From the NCBI RefSeq assembly GCF_018140925.1, contig NZ_CP073315.1:4216001-4280000 (forward strand): a stretch of 64,000 bases of DNA. The letters are read 5' to 3'. Origin of the DNA: Psychrobacillus sp. INOP01. GTDB lineage: Bacteria; Bacillota; Bacilli; Bacillales_A; Planococcaceae. The notes under the pieces were generated by a model. The model did not search any database. It was given only the letters and a program-made list of their open reading frames with translations, and was not told where the DNA came from. Position 1 is the first letter of the stretch; each line of letters opens with the position of its first letter. This document shows positions 8,567 to 16,982 of the stretch, piece by piece. Both the position numbers and the translations under genes were made by a program.

Positions 8567-10537
8567 ATGAAAATGAATGAAAAAACATATCTAAGTATAG
8601 AAGAGATTATTTCATTACCAACCTTATCAGGTACAAACATAAGTGATGATGGCAAAAACGTAGCATTTGTCAAGAAGACAGCTAACTGGAAAGACAATAA
8701 ATATAGGAATCATGTATGGATATATGAAAAAGATAAGGGGCAGTGTTACCCATTAACAACTAGGGATGTAGATAGTACATACCCATTATGGTCTCCAGAT
8801 TCTAGAGATATAGCATACCTTAGCCCAGTTGGTGACGGGGATAATAAGAAAAATCAGATCTTTGTTAAGACAATAGATGGTTATAGTGGGGTTCAAATTA
8901 CTGATGAGAAAGAAGGGGTCAGTAATTTCAAATGGGAGCCTACTGGCAAGGGTTTTTATTATGTTGCACAGTCAGAATCTGCTGCGATAAAGAAACGTAA
9001 GGAACTATATGGAGATTTCCTACATATAGGTAAGGAATACCAAAATAATTGTTTATATTACATTGAAATGGAAAAAGTGATACAAAATGATAAATATGAA
9101 CATGAAAATTGCGTTGTTTATCAACTAACTGATGGTAAGGATTTTCAGATCCATGAATTTGATATTTCAAATGATGGGGAAAAGGTTGTAATTATGGCTA
9201 CACCAAGCCCAAATATGGGAGATTACATTAATGGAGATCTATACATACTAGATATTAGAGCTGGAGAACTACAAAAGATGAATATAGACAAGTTGTTGGG
9301 AGGGAGCGTTTGCTTTTCTCCTGATGGCAGTAAAATATGTTATTCAGCAAGCATAATGGAGAAGGATCACTATAAGACCCATATAGAAGACAGTACACTA
9401 GAGATCTATGATATTAATAATGGAGAGCTAATTCACCCTTTACTAGATTTTGATAGTACGGTTATTCCATTACGGTGGACAGCTAAAGGGATTTTAATTA
9501 GATGGCAGAATAAAACTAATTATCTTATTGGCTTGTTATCTGAGAATGGCACTGTGGAAATGTTAAGCGAAAAAGAAGATTGCTTTATATTGGATGCTTC
9601 TATAACAAGGGATGGAAATTTTATATCCTATAATAAGGCTACAACAAATGAAACCTTTGAAATCTATTTAGACGATAAAAAAATAACGAATGAAAATTGC
9701 TTTTTCAAAGGAAGGCTTAAAAGTAACAGGGAAATAATCTCATGGCAAAGTAGTGATGGTCTTGAAATAGAGGGAGTTTTATCAACCCCAGTAGAGTTTG
9801 ACGCAAATAAAAAATATCCCTTATTGGTGGTAATCCATGGTGGTCCAGCTTGGGCATCCTTTCCAATATTTTCAGACTGTTTTAATGAGAAATATCCTAT
9901 TGAACAGTTTATCGAAAAAGGCTTTATAGTTTTAGAACCAAACTACAGGGGAAGTTCTGGATATGGTAATGAATTCTTAAAGGCAAACTATAGAAAACTG
10001 GGAATTGCTAACTACGATGATGTTATATCTGGAGTGGATAAACTAGTTGACAAAGGAATTGCAGATAAAGATAGAGTAGGGGTTATGGGATGGAGCAACG
10101 GGGGATATATATCAGCTTTCTGTTCTACATTTAGTAGTAGATTTAAAGCTATTTCAGTTGGAGGTGGAATTACTAATTGGAGTACCCATTATGTAAATAC
10201 AGATATACCATACTTTATTAGGATGTATTTAGGAAATAATCCATGGAATGATCCAGAGATATATACTAGAACATCACCAATGACTTATATTAAATCAGCC
10301 TGTACTCCCACTTTAATCCAACATGGCGAAAAGGATGCAAGAGTTCCAACTCCAAATGCATATGAGCTGTATCAAGGATTAAGGGATATGGAAGTTGATA
10401 CAGAATTAATTATTTTTAAAGGAATGGCATATAGTTCTGACCAGCCAGGAATTAATGTGGCTATTATGAAGCAGAATTTGATGTGGTTTTCACACTATAT
10501 TCTTGGAGAAAGTATGAAAGATTTTAAGGTTTTATGA
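8567..10537 (+). CDS. S9-family prolyl oligopeptidase-type peptidase
   Basis: About 656 residues from ATG 8567 (GAGGGAG ribosome site). Residues 1-380 read as a beta-propeller (repeated ISDDGKNVAF, WSPDSRDIAYLS, FSPDGSKICYS); 390-656 form an alpha/beta hydrolase with the nucleophile in GWSNGGYISA and acid in HGEKDARVP. Where the family normally has GEGHG, this protein reads GMAYSSD, so the usual catalytic histidine is not evident there; activity needs testing. Likely a cytoplasmic aminopeptidase. It is the longest cassette gene here. Confidence 0.85.
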   Translation: MKMNEKTYLSIEEIISLPTLSGTNISDDGKNVAFVKKTANWKDNKYRNHVWIYEKDKGQCYPLTTRDVDSTYPLWSPDSRDIAYLSPVGDGDNKKNQIFVKTIDGYSGVQITDEKEGVSNFKWEPTGKGFYYVAQSESAAIKKRKELYGDFLHIGKEYQNNCLYYIEMEKVIQNDKYEHENCVVYQLTDGKDFQIHEFDISNDGEKVVIMATPSPNMGDYINGDLYILDIRAGELQKMNIDKLLGGSVCFSPDGSKICYSASIMEKDHYKTHIEDSTLEIYDINNGELIHPLLDFDSTVIPLRWTAKGILIRWQNKTNYLIGLLSENGTVEMLSEKEDCFILDASITRDGNFISYNKATTNETFEIYLDDKKITNENCFFKGRLKSNREIISWQSSDGLEIEGVLSTPVEFDANKKYPLLVVIHGGPAWASFPIFSDCFNEKYPIEQFIEKGFIVLEPNYRGSSGYGNEFLKANYRKLGIANYDDVISGVDKLVDKGIADKDRVGVMGWSNGGYISAFCSTFSSRFKAISVGGGITNWSTHYVNTDIPYFIRMYLGNNPWNDPEIYTRTSPMTYIKSACTPTLIQHGEKDARVPTPNAYELYQGLRDMEVDTELIIFKGMAYSSDQPGINVAIMKQNLMWFSHYILGESMKDFKVL

Positions 10538-10756
10538 TTAATAAATTGATATTCTCACGGGATACATAAGGAAGCTTTTTTCTTATTTAGCCTGTGATTG
10601 TAGTCCTATGATTTCCATGTGAATTTCCACTGTATAATACTCTAGCAACTACATTGACTTACAATTTTATAGCAACGTTATGGCATTAAGCTCCCTTTAT
10701 CTTTGTAGGTGTACTGAAATAATATAATCGTACAGTTATGAAACTGGATCCCTGAA

Positions 10757-10791
10757 AAAGAACTGAGCATTATTTCTCACTCAGTTCTTTT
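10757..10791 (+). terminator. Intrinsic terminator
   Basis: AAGAACTGAG..CTCAGTTCTT stem then T-run, between the peptidase gene and repeat 8. The other bases of 10538-10800 hold nothing I can identify. Confidence 0.75.
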
Positions 10792-10803
10792 ATGACGAAT
10801 TAC

Positions 10804-10887
10804 ACATAAACTACGGGTGCTTTACTTCAAGAAGGAGTTAAGCTTTTATTCTTATTGAACTAAAGCAGCAGGTTAGTTGAATTAGAA
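10804..10887 (+). repeat. Array repeat 8, full, class A
   Basis: LH has lost two bases (AAACTACGGGTGCTTTACT); RH is GAACTAAAGCAGCAGGTTAG followed by TTGAATTAG. Confidence 0.85.
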
Positions 10888-10966
10888 GATGTTTTTAATT
10901 GAATGTTAAAGTGGTATATTTATGGAAAGTTATTGAAGTTAAAAAGTGTGTAGTAAGGGGGATACA

Positions 10967-11650
10967 TTGAAGAAAGCAATAACAATTGGTTTAATTTTAG
11001 TTTCTATTTTGCTTTCAGGATGTAATACGAACAAATTAAGCAATGCTGAATTTAATAACACTACACCTGGCGTAATTAAAATAGACAACTTAACCTATCG
11101 AATGACCGATGAAGTTTTAGCTACTAATGAGGTTGAAAAACAAATAGGCAAAATTACACAAATTCAAGAACTTGTGTCTTACTCTGAAGACCAAAATCCA
11201 TATAAAAGTCCGAGTAAAATATTTAAAATAAAGGATATAAATATCGAAGAGGCAATAGCAATTAATGTAAATGACAATATTTTCTTTGCTAATAGGACTT
11301 ATTCTGCATCAGATGTATTAGGAGATTATGCTGATTTAAATGCAGAAAACCCATTTGTAAGCATGGCAAGTATCGATTTTGAAACAGAGGATATATTCAC
11401 ATCGATTGATATTCCAGAAGAAACGCAACGGGAACTTATAGATGCCTTTAAAAATGCTAAATTTGAAAGAGTAACAGATATTTCAAGTGATTACGATTAC
11501 CGGATCAAAATTACATTTAACACAGGATATGCAATGTATGTTGATTCAGATAAAAAATTACTTGTTATCGTTGATACGAACGAATCCTATACAATCGAAA
11601 ATGATAGTGATTTCTTCAAGATTTTAAAGAATTTCACAAAAATAAAATAG
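10967..11650 (+). CDS. Lipoprotein of unknown function
   Basis: About 227 residues from TTG 10967 (AGGGGGA ahead). LKKAITIGLILVSILLSGC is a lipoprotein signal peptide with lipobox LLSGC, so the mature protein is anchored outside the membrane. The body is hydrophilic and has no family I recognise. A paralogous C-terminal fragment, including the YTIENDSDFF block, lies at 27339-27543, so this family exists in more than one cassette. Confidence 0.75.
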   Translation: MKKAITIGLILVSILLSGCNTNKLSNAEFNNTTPGVIKIDNLTYRMTDEVLATNEVEKQIGKITQIQELVSYSEDQNPYKSPSKIFKIKDINIEEAIAINVNDNIFFANRTYSASDVLGDYADLNAENPFVSMASIDFETEDIFTSIDIPEETQRELIDAFKNAKFERVTDISSDYDYRIKITFNTGYAMYVDSDKKLLVIVDTNESYTIENDSDFFKILKNFTKIK

Positions 11651-11666
11651 TTAACCTGAATTTTTT

Positions 11667-11799
11667 TTCACTAACGGGTGCTATAGTAAAATATGACCAT
11701 CATTTCGATGGTCTATTTTTATGTCCAAAAACATCAAGAAGATTCAGCAATACAGTGTGAAATTTTTCACTTAAACTAACGCAGCAGTTTAGTTTAAGA
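11667..11799 (+). repeat. Array repeat 9, full, class C (long)
   Basis: CACTAACGGGTGCTATAG, GACCATCATTTCGATGGTC hairpin with T-run, a 60-base spacer containing GTGAAATTTTTCACTTAA, then RH AAACTAACGCAGCAGTTTAG. The spacer plus TTAAACTAACG marks class C right ends elsewhere. Confidence 0.9.
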
Positions 11800-11854
11800 A
11801 AAATAATGGTTTTAACTTCTACCTAAAGACTAAAGTGACTAAAATGTAACATAA

Positions 11855-11888
11855 GACCATCAAATTGTTAGATTAATCGATGGTTTTT
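11855..11888 (+). terminator. Hairpin with T-run upstream of uppP
   Basis: ACCATCAAATT..ATCGATGGTTTTT. It lies between repeat 9 and uppP and echoes the class C stem, perhaps a leftover from another repeat. Confidence 0.5.
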
Positions 11889-11973
11889 CTAATTTTAGTT
11901 TTATATATTTAAAATTAGAAATAGAAGGTTCAATAGTAGTTGAGCTAAGAATGAGTATTTTAGGGAGGTAAAA

Positions 11974-12789
11974 ATGGGAGAATTAGATATTGTATTAATA
12001 GTAAAAATGATAATAATTGGGCTAGTTCAAGGTTTTACAGAACCAATTCCTGTGTCATCTAGTGGGCACGTAATGATTGCAAGTGAAATCTTGGGGTTAG
12101 GTGAACAAGGATTTACTTTTGCTATATTAACAAATACAGCTTCACTATTTGCGATACTTTATATTTATAGAAAAGACATCGTAAGACTTGCAAGAAATTC
12201 AATTCTTTATTTGAAAACGAAAAATCTGCGTTATAAGAGTGACTTCCGTTTTGTTTTCTTTATAGTAATTGGTACTATCCCAGCAGGTGCACTGGGGATA
12301 TTATTAAGCGATTTTATTGCAGAAAGTATTAGTATGACAACGATTGCGTTTATGCTCTTCGTAACAGGGATTGCCTTGTGGTTAATTCGCAATCTGAAAG
12401 GTAATAAAGGCGAGGGTGATATTACGATAAAGGATGCTTTCATTGTAGGAATAGGGCAGGCTGTCGCATTAACACCAGGAATTAGTCGTTCAGGTGCAAC
12501 GATTATTTCAGCAGTTGCTGTTGGAATGAAACAAGATACTGCACTTCGATTTTCATTTATGTTGTATATTCCCGTTAGCCTCGGAGGGGTTATACTAGGT
12601 CTTTCTGATTTTCTAAATGAACAGAATAAAGCAGACTTAGCAATTCCGTATTTAGCTGCATTTATTGCAACACTTTTAATGACCTATTTTGCAATGAAGT
12701 GGTTTATGGGAATTATGAAAAATGGGAAGCTGGTTTATTTCACATATTATTGTTTCATCGTAGGAGCATTACTTCTAATTTTCTTCTAA
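11974..12789 (+). CDS. uppP: Undecaprenyl-diphosphatase (BacA/UppP family)
   Basis: 271 residues, about eight membrane segments, with both signatures of the family: QGFTEPIPVSSSGH (near 20) and ALTPGISRSGAT (near 165). It removes a phosphate from undecaprenyl diphosphate, recycling the lipid carrier for peptidoglycan and lowering bacitracin sensitivity. TTAGGGAGG precedes the ATG. Bacillales usually have a housekeeping copy elsewhere, so this cassette-borne copy may act as a bacitracin-tolerance gene (inference). Confidence 0.9.
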   Translation: MGELDIVLIVKMIIIGLVQGFTEPIPVSSSGHVMIASEILGLGEQGFTFAILTNTASLFAILYIYRKDIVRLARNSILYLKTKNLRYKSDFRFVFFIVIGTIPAGALGILLSDFIAESISMTTIAFMLFVTGIALWLIRNLKGNKGEGDITIKDAFIVGIGQAVALTPGISRSGATIISAVAVGMKQDTALRFSFMLYIPVSLGGVILGLSDFLNEQNKADLAIPYLAAFIATLLMTYFAMKWFMGIMKNGKLVYFTYYCFIVGALLLIFF

Positions 12790-12799
12790 ACGAAATTTA

Positions 12800-12884
12800 T
12801 TATTTAAACTAACGTGGTGCTTTACTTCAGAAGGAGTGAAGCCTTTTTTTCTTATTAACCTATAGCGACAGGTTTGTAAAATAG
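12800..12884 (+). repeat. Array repeat 10, full, class A (decayed RH)
   Basis: TTTAAACTAACGTGGTGCTT, imperfect class A hairpin with a long T-run, RH decayed to AACCTATAGCGACAGGTTTG. Confidence 0.8.
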
Positions 12885-12906
12885 AGAAAATAAAGGGGGA
12901 GAAAAT

Positions 12907-13227
12907 TTGTTTGTTAAAATTTATCAGTATTATGTTCAACCAGATAAGGTTGAAGAATTTCTAAGTCTTCAAGAAAAAGTATCAGAAATCTATAGCAAAA
13001 GCTTAAATTTTCATACCATGTATATCAATAGCAAAGAAGATGAAACCAAATGGATAGAAATTACAAGATATAAAGATGAAATAGAATACGTTAAAAGTAT
13101 GACTTTTATAAATGAAAAAAAAGAGATTCAAGAACTGTTCGCAAGATTCCAATCCATGTTGCTAACTGATAAGAATGGAATAAGTGAGGAAGACTTTATT
13201 GAAAAGAAAGATATATGTAATTTATAA
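12907..13227 (+). CDS. Small ABM-like (ferredoxin-fold) hypothetical protein
   Basis: 106 residues from TTG with AAAGGGGGAG ahead. VKIYQYYVQPDKVEEFLSLQ followed by KWIEITRYKDEIEY is the sequence style of dimeric alpha/beta-barrel (ABM-like) proteins. No catalytic motif can be pointed to. Single-gene cassette. Confidence 0.6.
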   Translation: MFVKIYQYYVQPDKVEEFLSLQEKVSEIYSKSLNFHTMYINSKEDETKWIEITRYKDEIEYVKSMTFINEKKEIQELFARFQSMLLTDKNGISEEDFIEKKDICNL

Positions 13228-13253
13228 AAATTTCTTCTCAAGTATCGGATCCT

Positions 13254-13290
13254 TTCTTATTAAACTAAAGAAGTAGGTTGGTTCAATAAG
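13254..13290 (+). repeat. Array repeat 11, right half-site only
   Basis: TTATTAAACTAAAGAAGTAGG and TTGGTTCAATAAG. There is no LH and no terminator, so the upstream gene may be read into the next cassette. Confidence 0.7.
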
Positions 13291-13372
13291 AAGTAATATT
13301 AAAATATTCAAAAAATGGATAAAAATATGGTATAATATTTACAATATTGAAAAAGACAAGGGGTATTATACG

Positions 13373-13861
13373 ATGACTCTTAAACTTAAAAAAGTTTTGG
13401 AATTAGAAAAATCTATTTTGCGTAACTTTTACTCATTGTATCTTCACGAGCTTTCAAATTTCACTACGAATTTAGATGTTGGAGAAGATGGTGCCTTTCA
13501 TTATGAGGAATTGGATAAATTCTGGGACATAGATGGATTATCGCCATATTTTATAAAGTTGGATGATGAAATTATCGGTTTTCTATTACTATTAGAACGC
13601 CCATTTTTGAAAAAAAGCTATGATTATGGCATAAACGACTTTTTTATACTAAACAAGTACAAAGGTAAAGGATTGGCTGTGCAGGCTGTAGGAAAAATAT
13701 TTGAAGAGAAACCAGGGCAATATTTTGTATTGCAGGTTGTTGAAAATAAGCGCGCTGTTGCATTTTGGAAAAAAGTTTATAATGAATTAAATATTGAAAC
13801 CGATGAAAGACAAGACCTGATTGATGATGAACTATGCCTAATTCAAACATTTAAAATTTAA
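13373..13861 (+). CDS. GNAT-family N-acetyltransferase
   Basis: 162 residues. GINDFFILNKYKGKGLAVQAV (acetyl-CoA loop near 85-105) and the later VVENKRAVAFWKKVYNE segment define the fold. A TATAAT at about 13332 and AAGGGG near the ATG look like its own promoter and ribosome site, as expected for a self-sufficient cassette. Its stop codon abuts repeat 12. Confidence 0.8.
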   Translation: MTLKLKKVLELEKSILRNFYSLYLHELSNFTTNLDVGEDGAFHYEELDKFWDIDGLSPYFIKLDDEIIGFLLLLERPFLKKSYDYGINDFFILNKYKGKGLAVQAVGKIFEEKPGQYFVLQVVENKRAVAFWKKVYNELNIETDERQDLIDDELCLIQTFKI

Positions 13862-13990
13862 TAACTAAAGGGTGCTTTAGTTAAAGAAGACCATCATTTC
13901 GATGGTCTATTTTTATGTCCGAACCCTCAAGTAGATGTCAATGAACCATTGTCAAATGTTACTTAGACTAACGCAGCAGTATATTTTAAA
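13859..13990 (+). repeat. Array repeat 12, full, class C
   Basis: TAATAACTAAAGGGTGCTTT, GACCATC..GATGGTC terminator, 60-base spacer, RH AGACTAACGCAGCAGTATAT with a decayed right arm. Close to repeats 9 and 18. Confidence 0.85.
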
Positions 13991-14120
13991 AAGCACTAAA
14001 TTGAATCTGGTTTTGAAAATGCCGATTAATCAAACTATTTTTAATAAATATGAGAATATATCCAAATTATAACGATGTATTAAGTGTAAGGGCCTTTACA
14101 ATTTAGGTAGGAGTGGTTGT

Positions 14121-14675
14121 ATGAGAATTACAAGTGAAAATTTTATAAAATATCTTAAAAAAAAGAGAGAAGAAGCACTTGAATATGTAATTGAGGAATA
14201 TATCGGAATTGTAAAAGCAACTATCTACAATTCCCTCAAATCCTACAATGATCCTCAGTCGGTAGAAGAATGTATTAATGATACATTTTTAGGTGTCTTT
14301 GATAATTCTAGACAATTTGTGGGTAATAAGGAAGACTTCAGACGATGGATTTGTACCATAGCTAAGTTTAAAGCTATTGATAAACAAAGAAAACTGTCAA
14401 AAACTGAAATAGTTACTGAAATTACTGAAATTAAGAATGCAGTGAAGTCCGCAGAAGAGGAATTTTTGATAAGGTCATCAACAGAAGATTTATTAAAAAT
14501 GATGACGCAATTAGAACCATTAGACCGTGATATTTTTACGATGAAATTCTTTTTAAATTTGAATAATGAAGAAATTTCCAAGCACCTTGGTTTAACAAAG
14601 GCGTCTGTTGATAATCGAATATATCGTGGGAAGAAAAGATTACAACAAATTCGTTTGGGAGGTATATTGACTTGA
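14121..14675 (+). CDS. ECF-type sigma factor
   Basis: 184 residues. Region 2 has EECINDTFLGVFDNSRQF and DFRRWICTIAKFKAIDKQRK; region 4 has LDRDIFTMKFF and NNEEISKHLGLTKASVDNRIYRGKKRL. TAGGAGTGG precedes the start. It overlaps the next membrane protein gene by four bases, the usual arrangement for a sigma factor and its anti-sigma partner. Confidence 0.88.
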   Translation: MRITSENFIKYLKKKREEALEYVIEEYIGIVKATIYNSLKSYNDPQSVEECINDTFLGVFDNSRQFVGNKEDFRRWICTIAKFKAIDKQRKLSKTEIVTEITEIKNAVKSAEEEFLIRSSTEDLLKMMTQLEPLDRDIFTMKFFLNLNNEEISKHLGLTKASVDNRIYRGKKRLQQIRLGGILT

Positions 14676-15766
14676 AAAAACTATATAAACAATTTAATAA
14701 CCTTAATATTGAAACGGATCTCGAACCGATGGAAGTAAGTGATCTCGAGAAGGAAAGGGTTAAAAAAAATTTAATGAAAGGTAAAAAGAAAAGACATATT
14801 TCAAGAAACTTTTCTGTAGCAGCTGCCCTTTTAGTTGCTTCAAGTATCACTTTTAGTTTTGCATTTCCTACCATAGCAGCAAAACTTCCTATTATGGGAG
14901 ATATATTCGAATTATTCAATAACGATGAGGAGTATGTGTTTGAAAAACATAATACATACTCAACAGATATTGGGTTATCCGAAGAAAGTAATGGGATTAA
15001 TGTAACGGTAACAGATGCTGTTTACGATGGGGAAAATATTACGGTAGCATATACTATTAAAAGTGAAAAGGATTTAGGAGATAGACCAATTTTAGAAGGA
15101 AAATTGGTTGCAGATGAATTTGAAGACAAGTATGAGCATAGTGGATTCTCTGAAAATTATATAATAGAAAAAATAAGCGAAAAAGAATATGTAGTAGTAT
15201 ATAACTACGAATTAATCAAAGGTCCCAAACCAGATGAGGTTCATATTACTTGGGAAGGCGACACAATACTAGATTTAAATAATGTAAGTAATGCTTTTCT
15301 AGGAGATTGGTCATTTCAATTTACATTAAATGCACTTGAAAGTGAAACACAAAAATTCACTGGTGGTAGTATAATAACTGAAGAGGAAGGTATTGAGATC
15401 TTAGTTACAAAAATGACGGAAACACCTATTTCTACAACACTTTACTTTTCAGAAGCGGTTGATATACGATTAATAGCAAAAGAAGATGAAGAACTTCGTG
15501 TTGTACTAATTGAATACACTGTATCTGATAATTTAGGAAATAAATACAACACTATTCACTATAGAGATATAGGCCATAGCACAGATTTCCCTAAGACTCG
15601 TCGTAGCTATCCTAGATTAACTACTACAAATTTCCATGAGGAAGCAACATCTCTAACCATCACACCAATTGTTAATATATATAAAAAGAAAGATAATGAT
15701 ACTTTACTTGAACTGGTTAAAGAACCATACACTATTGAACCAATTCATATGCCTTTGAATAAGTAA
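14672..15766 (+). CDS. DUF4179-type membrane protein, probable anti-sigma factor
   Basis: 364 residues from TTG: cytoplasmic N-terminus (1-48) with a basic KGKKKRHIS stretch, one membrane segment (about 49-70, VAAALLVASSITFSFAFP), then KLPIMGDIFELFNN and a long extracellular beta-rich domain. This layout is that of DUF4179 proteins, which accompany ECF sigma factors in Firmicutes and hold them at the membrane until an envelope signal arrives. The four-base overlap with the sigma gene supports that role. Confidence 0.85.
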   Translation: MKKLYKQFNNLNIETDLEPMEVSDLEKERVKKNLMKGKKKRHISRNFSVAAALLVASSITFSFAFPTIAAKLPIMGDIFELFNNDEEYVFEKHNTYSTDIGLSEESNGINVTVTDAVYDGENITVAYTIKSEKDLGDRPILEGKLVADEFEDKYEHSGFSENYIIEKISEKEYVVVYNYELIKGPKPDEVHITWEGDTILDLNNVSNAFLGDWSFQFTLNALESETQKFTGGSIITEEEGIEILVTKMTETPISTTLYFSEAVDIRLIAKEDEELRVVLIEYTVSDNLGNKYNTIHYRDIGHSTDFPKTRRSYPRLTTTNFHEEATSLTITPIVNIYKKKDNDTLLELVKEPYTIEPIHMPLNK

Positions 15767-15811
15767 TATATTTTATTTTAAATTACATTAACGAAAATAT
15801 GCCAGTATTAT

Positions 15812-15854
15812 GAAACGCTCAAACATTTATTTATAAAGGTTTTGGGCGTTTTTG
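15812..15854 (+). terminator. Intrinsic terminator of the sigma/anti-sigma operon
   Basis: AACGCTCAAA..TTTTGGGCGTT stem followed by TTTTTG. Confidence 0.8.
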
Positions 15855-15865
15855 TTTAGGAGTTA

Positions 15866-16006
15866 ATGTTGTTGAAAGAAGGATTAACGCAAAAAGGTGA
15901 AAAATCCAGCCCAAGTAAAGAAGAATATGAAGTAATGGACTGTCTTGAATGAGTTTGTCGAGAGAGTGGTGAACCAGATAAAATTCTTGATGAAACTGCT
16001 AAATAA
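15866..16006 (+). pseudogene. Short ORF interrupted by an in-frame TGA
   Basis: ATG after TAGGAG opens a 46-codon frame whose codon 29 is TGA (15950-15952); the frame then continues VCRESGEPDKILDETAK. No family recognised. Probably the damaged remains of a small gene. Confidence 0.35.
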
Positions 16007-16068
16007 ATCTGAGTGTTGATTCTGGAAACTTAAGAAACTGTATCTCCGCAATGCTTTTCTAAGAGACA

Positions 16069-16094
16069 GCAGATCGACTCCCACCGTCTCCACA
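16069..16094 (+). other. Possible tmRNA (ssrA) 3'-end remnant / attachment site
   Basis: ATCGACTCCCACCGTCTCCA is nearly identical to the 3' end of Bacillales tmRNA (T-arm plus acceptor strand). No complete tmRNA is present around it. Integrative elements commonly use the ssrA 3' end as att site and leave such a copy at one border. Likely an attR/attL trace. Confidence 0.4.
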
Positions 16095-16132
16095 TATAAG
16101 AACTATCGCTAGAAATTGCGTTTTGTGACTTT

Positions 16133-16167
16133 AAGTATATCTTTGCCGTTATGGCAAGGATATACTT
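16133..16167. terminator. Long hairpin without T-run
   Basis: AAGTATATCTTTGCC..GGCAAGGATATACTT, 15 bp with one mismatch. There is no clear T-tract, so a structural or bidirectional role is possible. The gene-free stretch 16007-16577 otherwise shows only this, the hairpin at 16286 and nothing I can name. Confidence 0.45.
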
Positions 16168-16285
16168 AATTTTATTTTAGGCAAAAATATACTTAAAACT
16201 ATATAAAACATTATAATTTTTTAGTGATAAAATATTGATTATCTCGAAGAGCTGAAAAGAACTAAAACGATGTTCGGGGCTGTGA

Positions 16286-16330
16286 AATAAAGCATAAACC
16301 TTCCGTTTGGAAAGTTTATGCTTTATTTAT
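16286..16330. terminator. Bidirectional intrinsic terminator
   Basis: AATAAAGCATAAACCTTCC..GGAAAGTTTATGCTTTATT, a 19-bp stem with one mismatch and A/T-rich flanks. Confidence 0.65.
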
Positions 16331-16577
16331 TGTGGTGGGAAGATTATGCTTTATTTTTTGAAAGATAATAATTTACTTAACTAATTTGATTTACAACCTT
16401 AACATAAAATGATAAAGATAAGTAACGTTTTTTGATCGAAGCATCATTAATGTAGATAGTGTAACTCTTTTATAAATAAGGTAACTCTGAATATAGTTTT
16501 TCTGATTGAGCTAATAGGACTTTGAAAGAACTATAATCTGTAATCAGAAACCATTCGTTATGAAAGTTTGTGAAACA

Positions 16578-16613
16578 TTACACTTAAACTAACGAAGCAG
16601 ATTAGTTGAATAA
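16578..16613 (+). repeat. Array repeat 13, right half-site with class C prefix
   Basis: TTTGTGAAACATTACACTTA precedes AAACTAACGAAGCAGATTAG and TTGAATAAG. The prefix is that of class C right ends. No LH is attached. Confidence 0.85.
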
Positions 16614-16659
16614 GCAGGTTTTTTTGCGATTGTGTTGAATAAGTTAATATATGAAAATT

Positions 16660-16738
16660 ATTGAACAAACGGGGTGCTTTACTTTCAGTCTGGGAGTGGC
16701 ACTTTTTTCTTGAACTAACGCGACAGATTAGTTGAAAA
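16660..16738 (+). repeat. Array repeat 14, full; left neighbour of a near-empty spacer
   Basis: TTGAACAAACGGGGTGCTTT, a weak hairpin and T-run, RH GAACTAACGCGACAGATTAG. Only about 45 bases separate it from repeat 13, so that interval carries no gene. Similar spacer sequence (TTGAATAAGTTAATATATGA) occurs after repeat 7. Confidence 0.8.
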
Positions 16739-16773
16739 CATCTAAATCAATTATGTTTGAGGGGTGATACTTT

Positions 16774-16863
16774 ATGAGTAAAATTAGTAATCGAACTATA
16801 GGTATTATTGGTTTTGTTGTTGGAGTAATATTGATAAGTGTAATTTTCAATCTATTCTTCTAA
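16774..16863 (+). CDS. Tiny membrane peptide (29 aa)
   Basis: ATG after a strong GAGGGGTG ribosome site. MSKISNRTIG is followed by one hydrophobic helix (IIGFVVGVILISVIFNLFF) to the stop. It is the only ORF in its cassette and is bounded by repeats 14 and 15, which argues that the cassette exists for this peptide. Possibly a regulator subunit or a toxin-like peptide; no evidence for either. Confidence 0.6.
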   Translation: MSKISNRTIGIIGFVVGVILISVIFNLFF

Positions 16864-16866
16864 ATT

Positions 16867-16947
16867 TAAAGTGAGCTATCCGAGTAGAAGATGTATAGGT
16901 CACTTTAGTTTTTCTTGTTAAACTAACGCTGCATTTAGTTGAATAAG
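16867..16947 (+). repeat. Array repeat 15: unique terminator plus right half-site
   Basis: AAAGTGAGCTAT..ATAGGTCACTTT hairpin with T-run replaces the usual LH and middle, followed by RH GTTAAACTAACGCTGCATTT and AGTTGAATAAG. Confidence 0.8.
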
Positions 16948-16982
16948 AGCATCTATCTTTCAATAATAAGATAAAGCAAGGG

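Noticed and set aside
14255-14919. Long minus-strand frames over the sigma/anti-sigma pair and over thiM-thiD (such as 59473-60123)
   Set aside because: They lie opposite well-supported genes, have no ribosome sites and give no recognisable protein.
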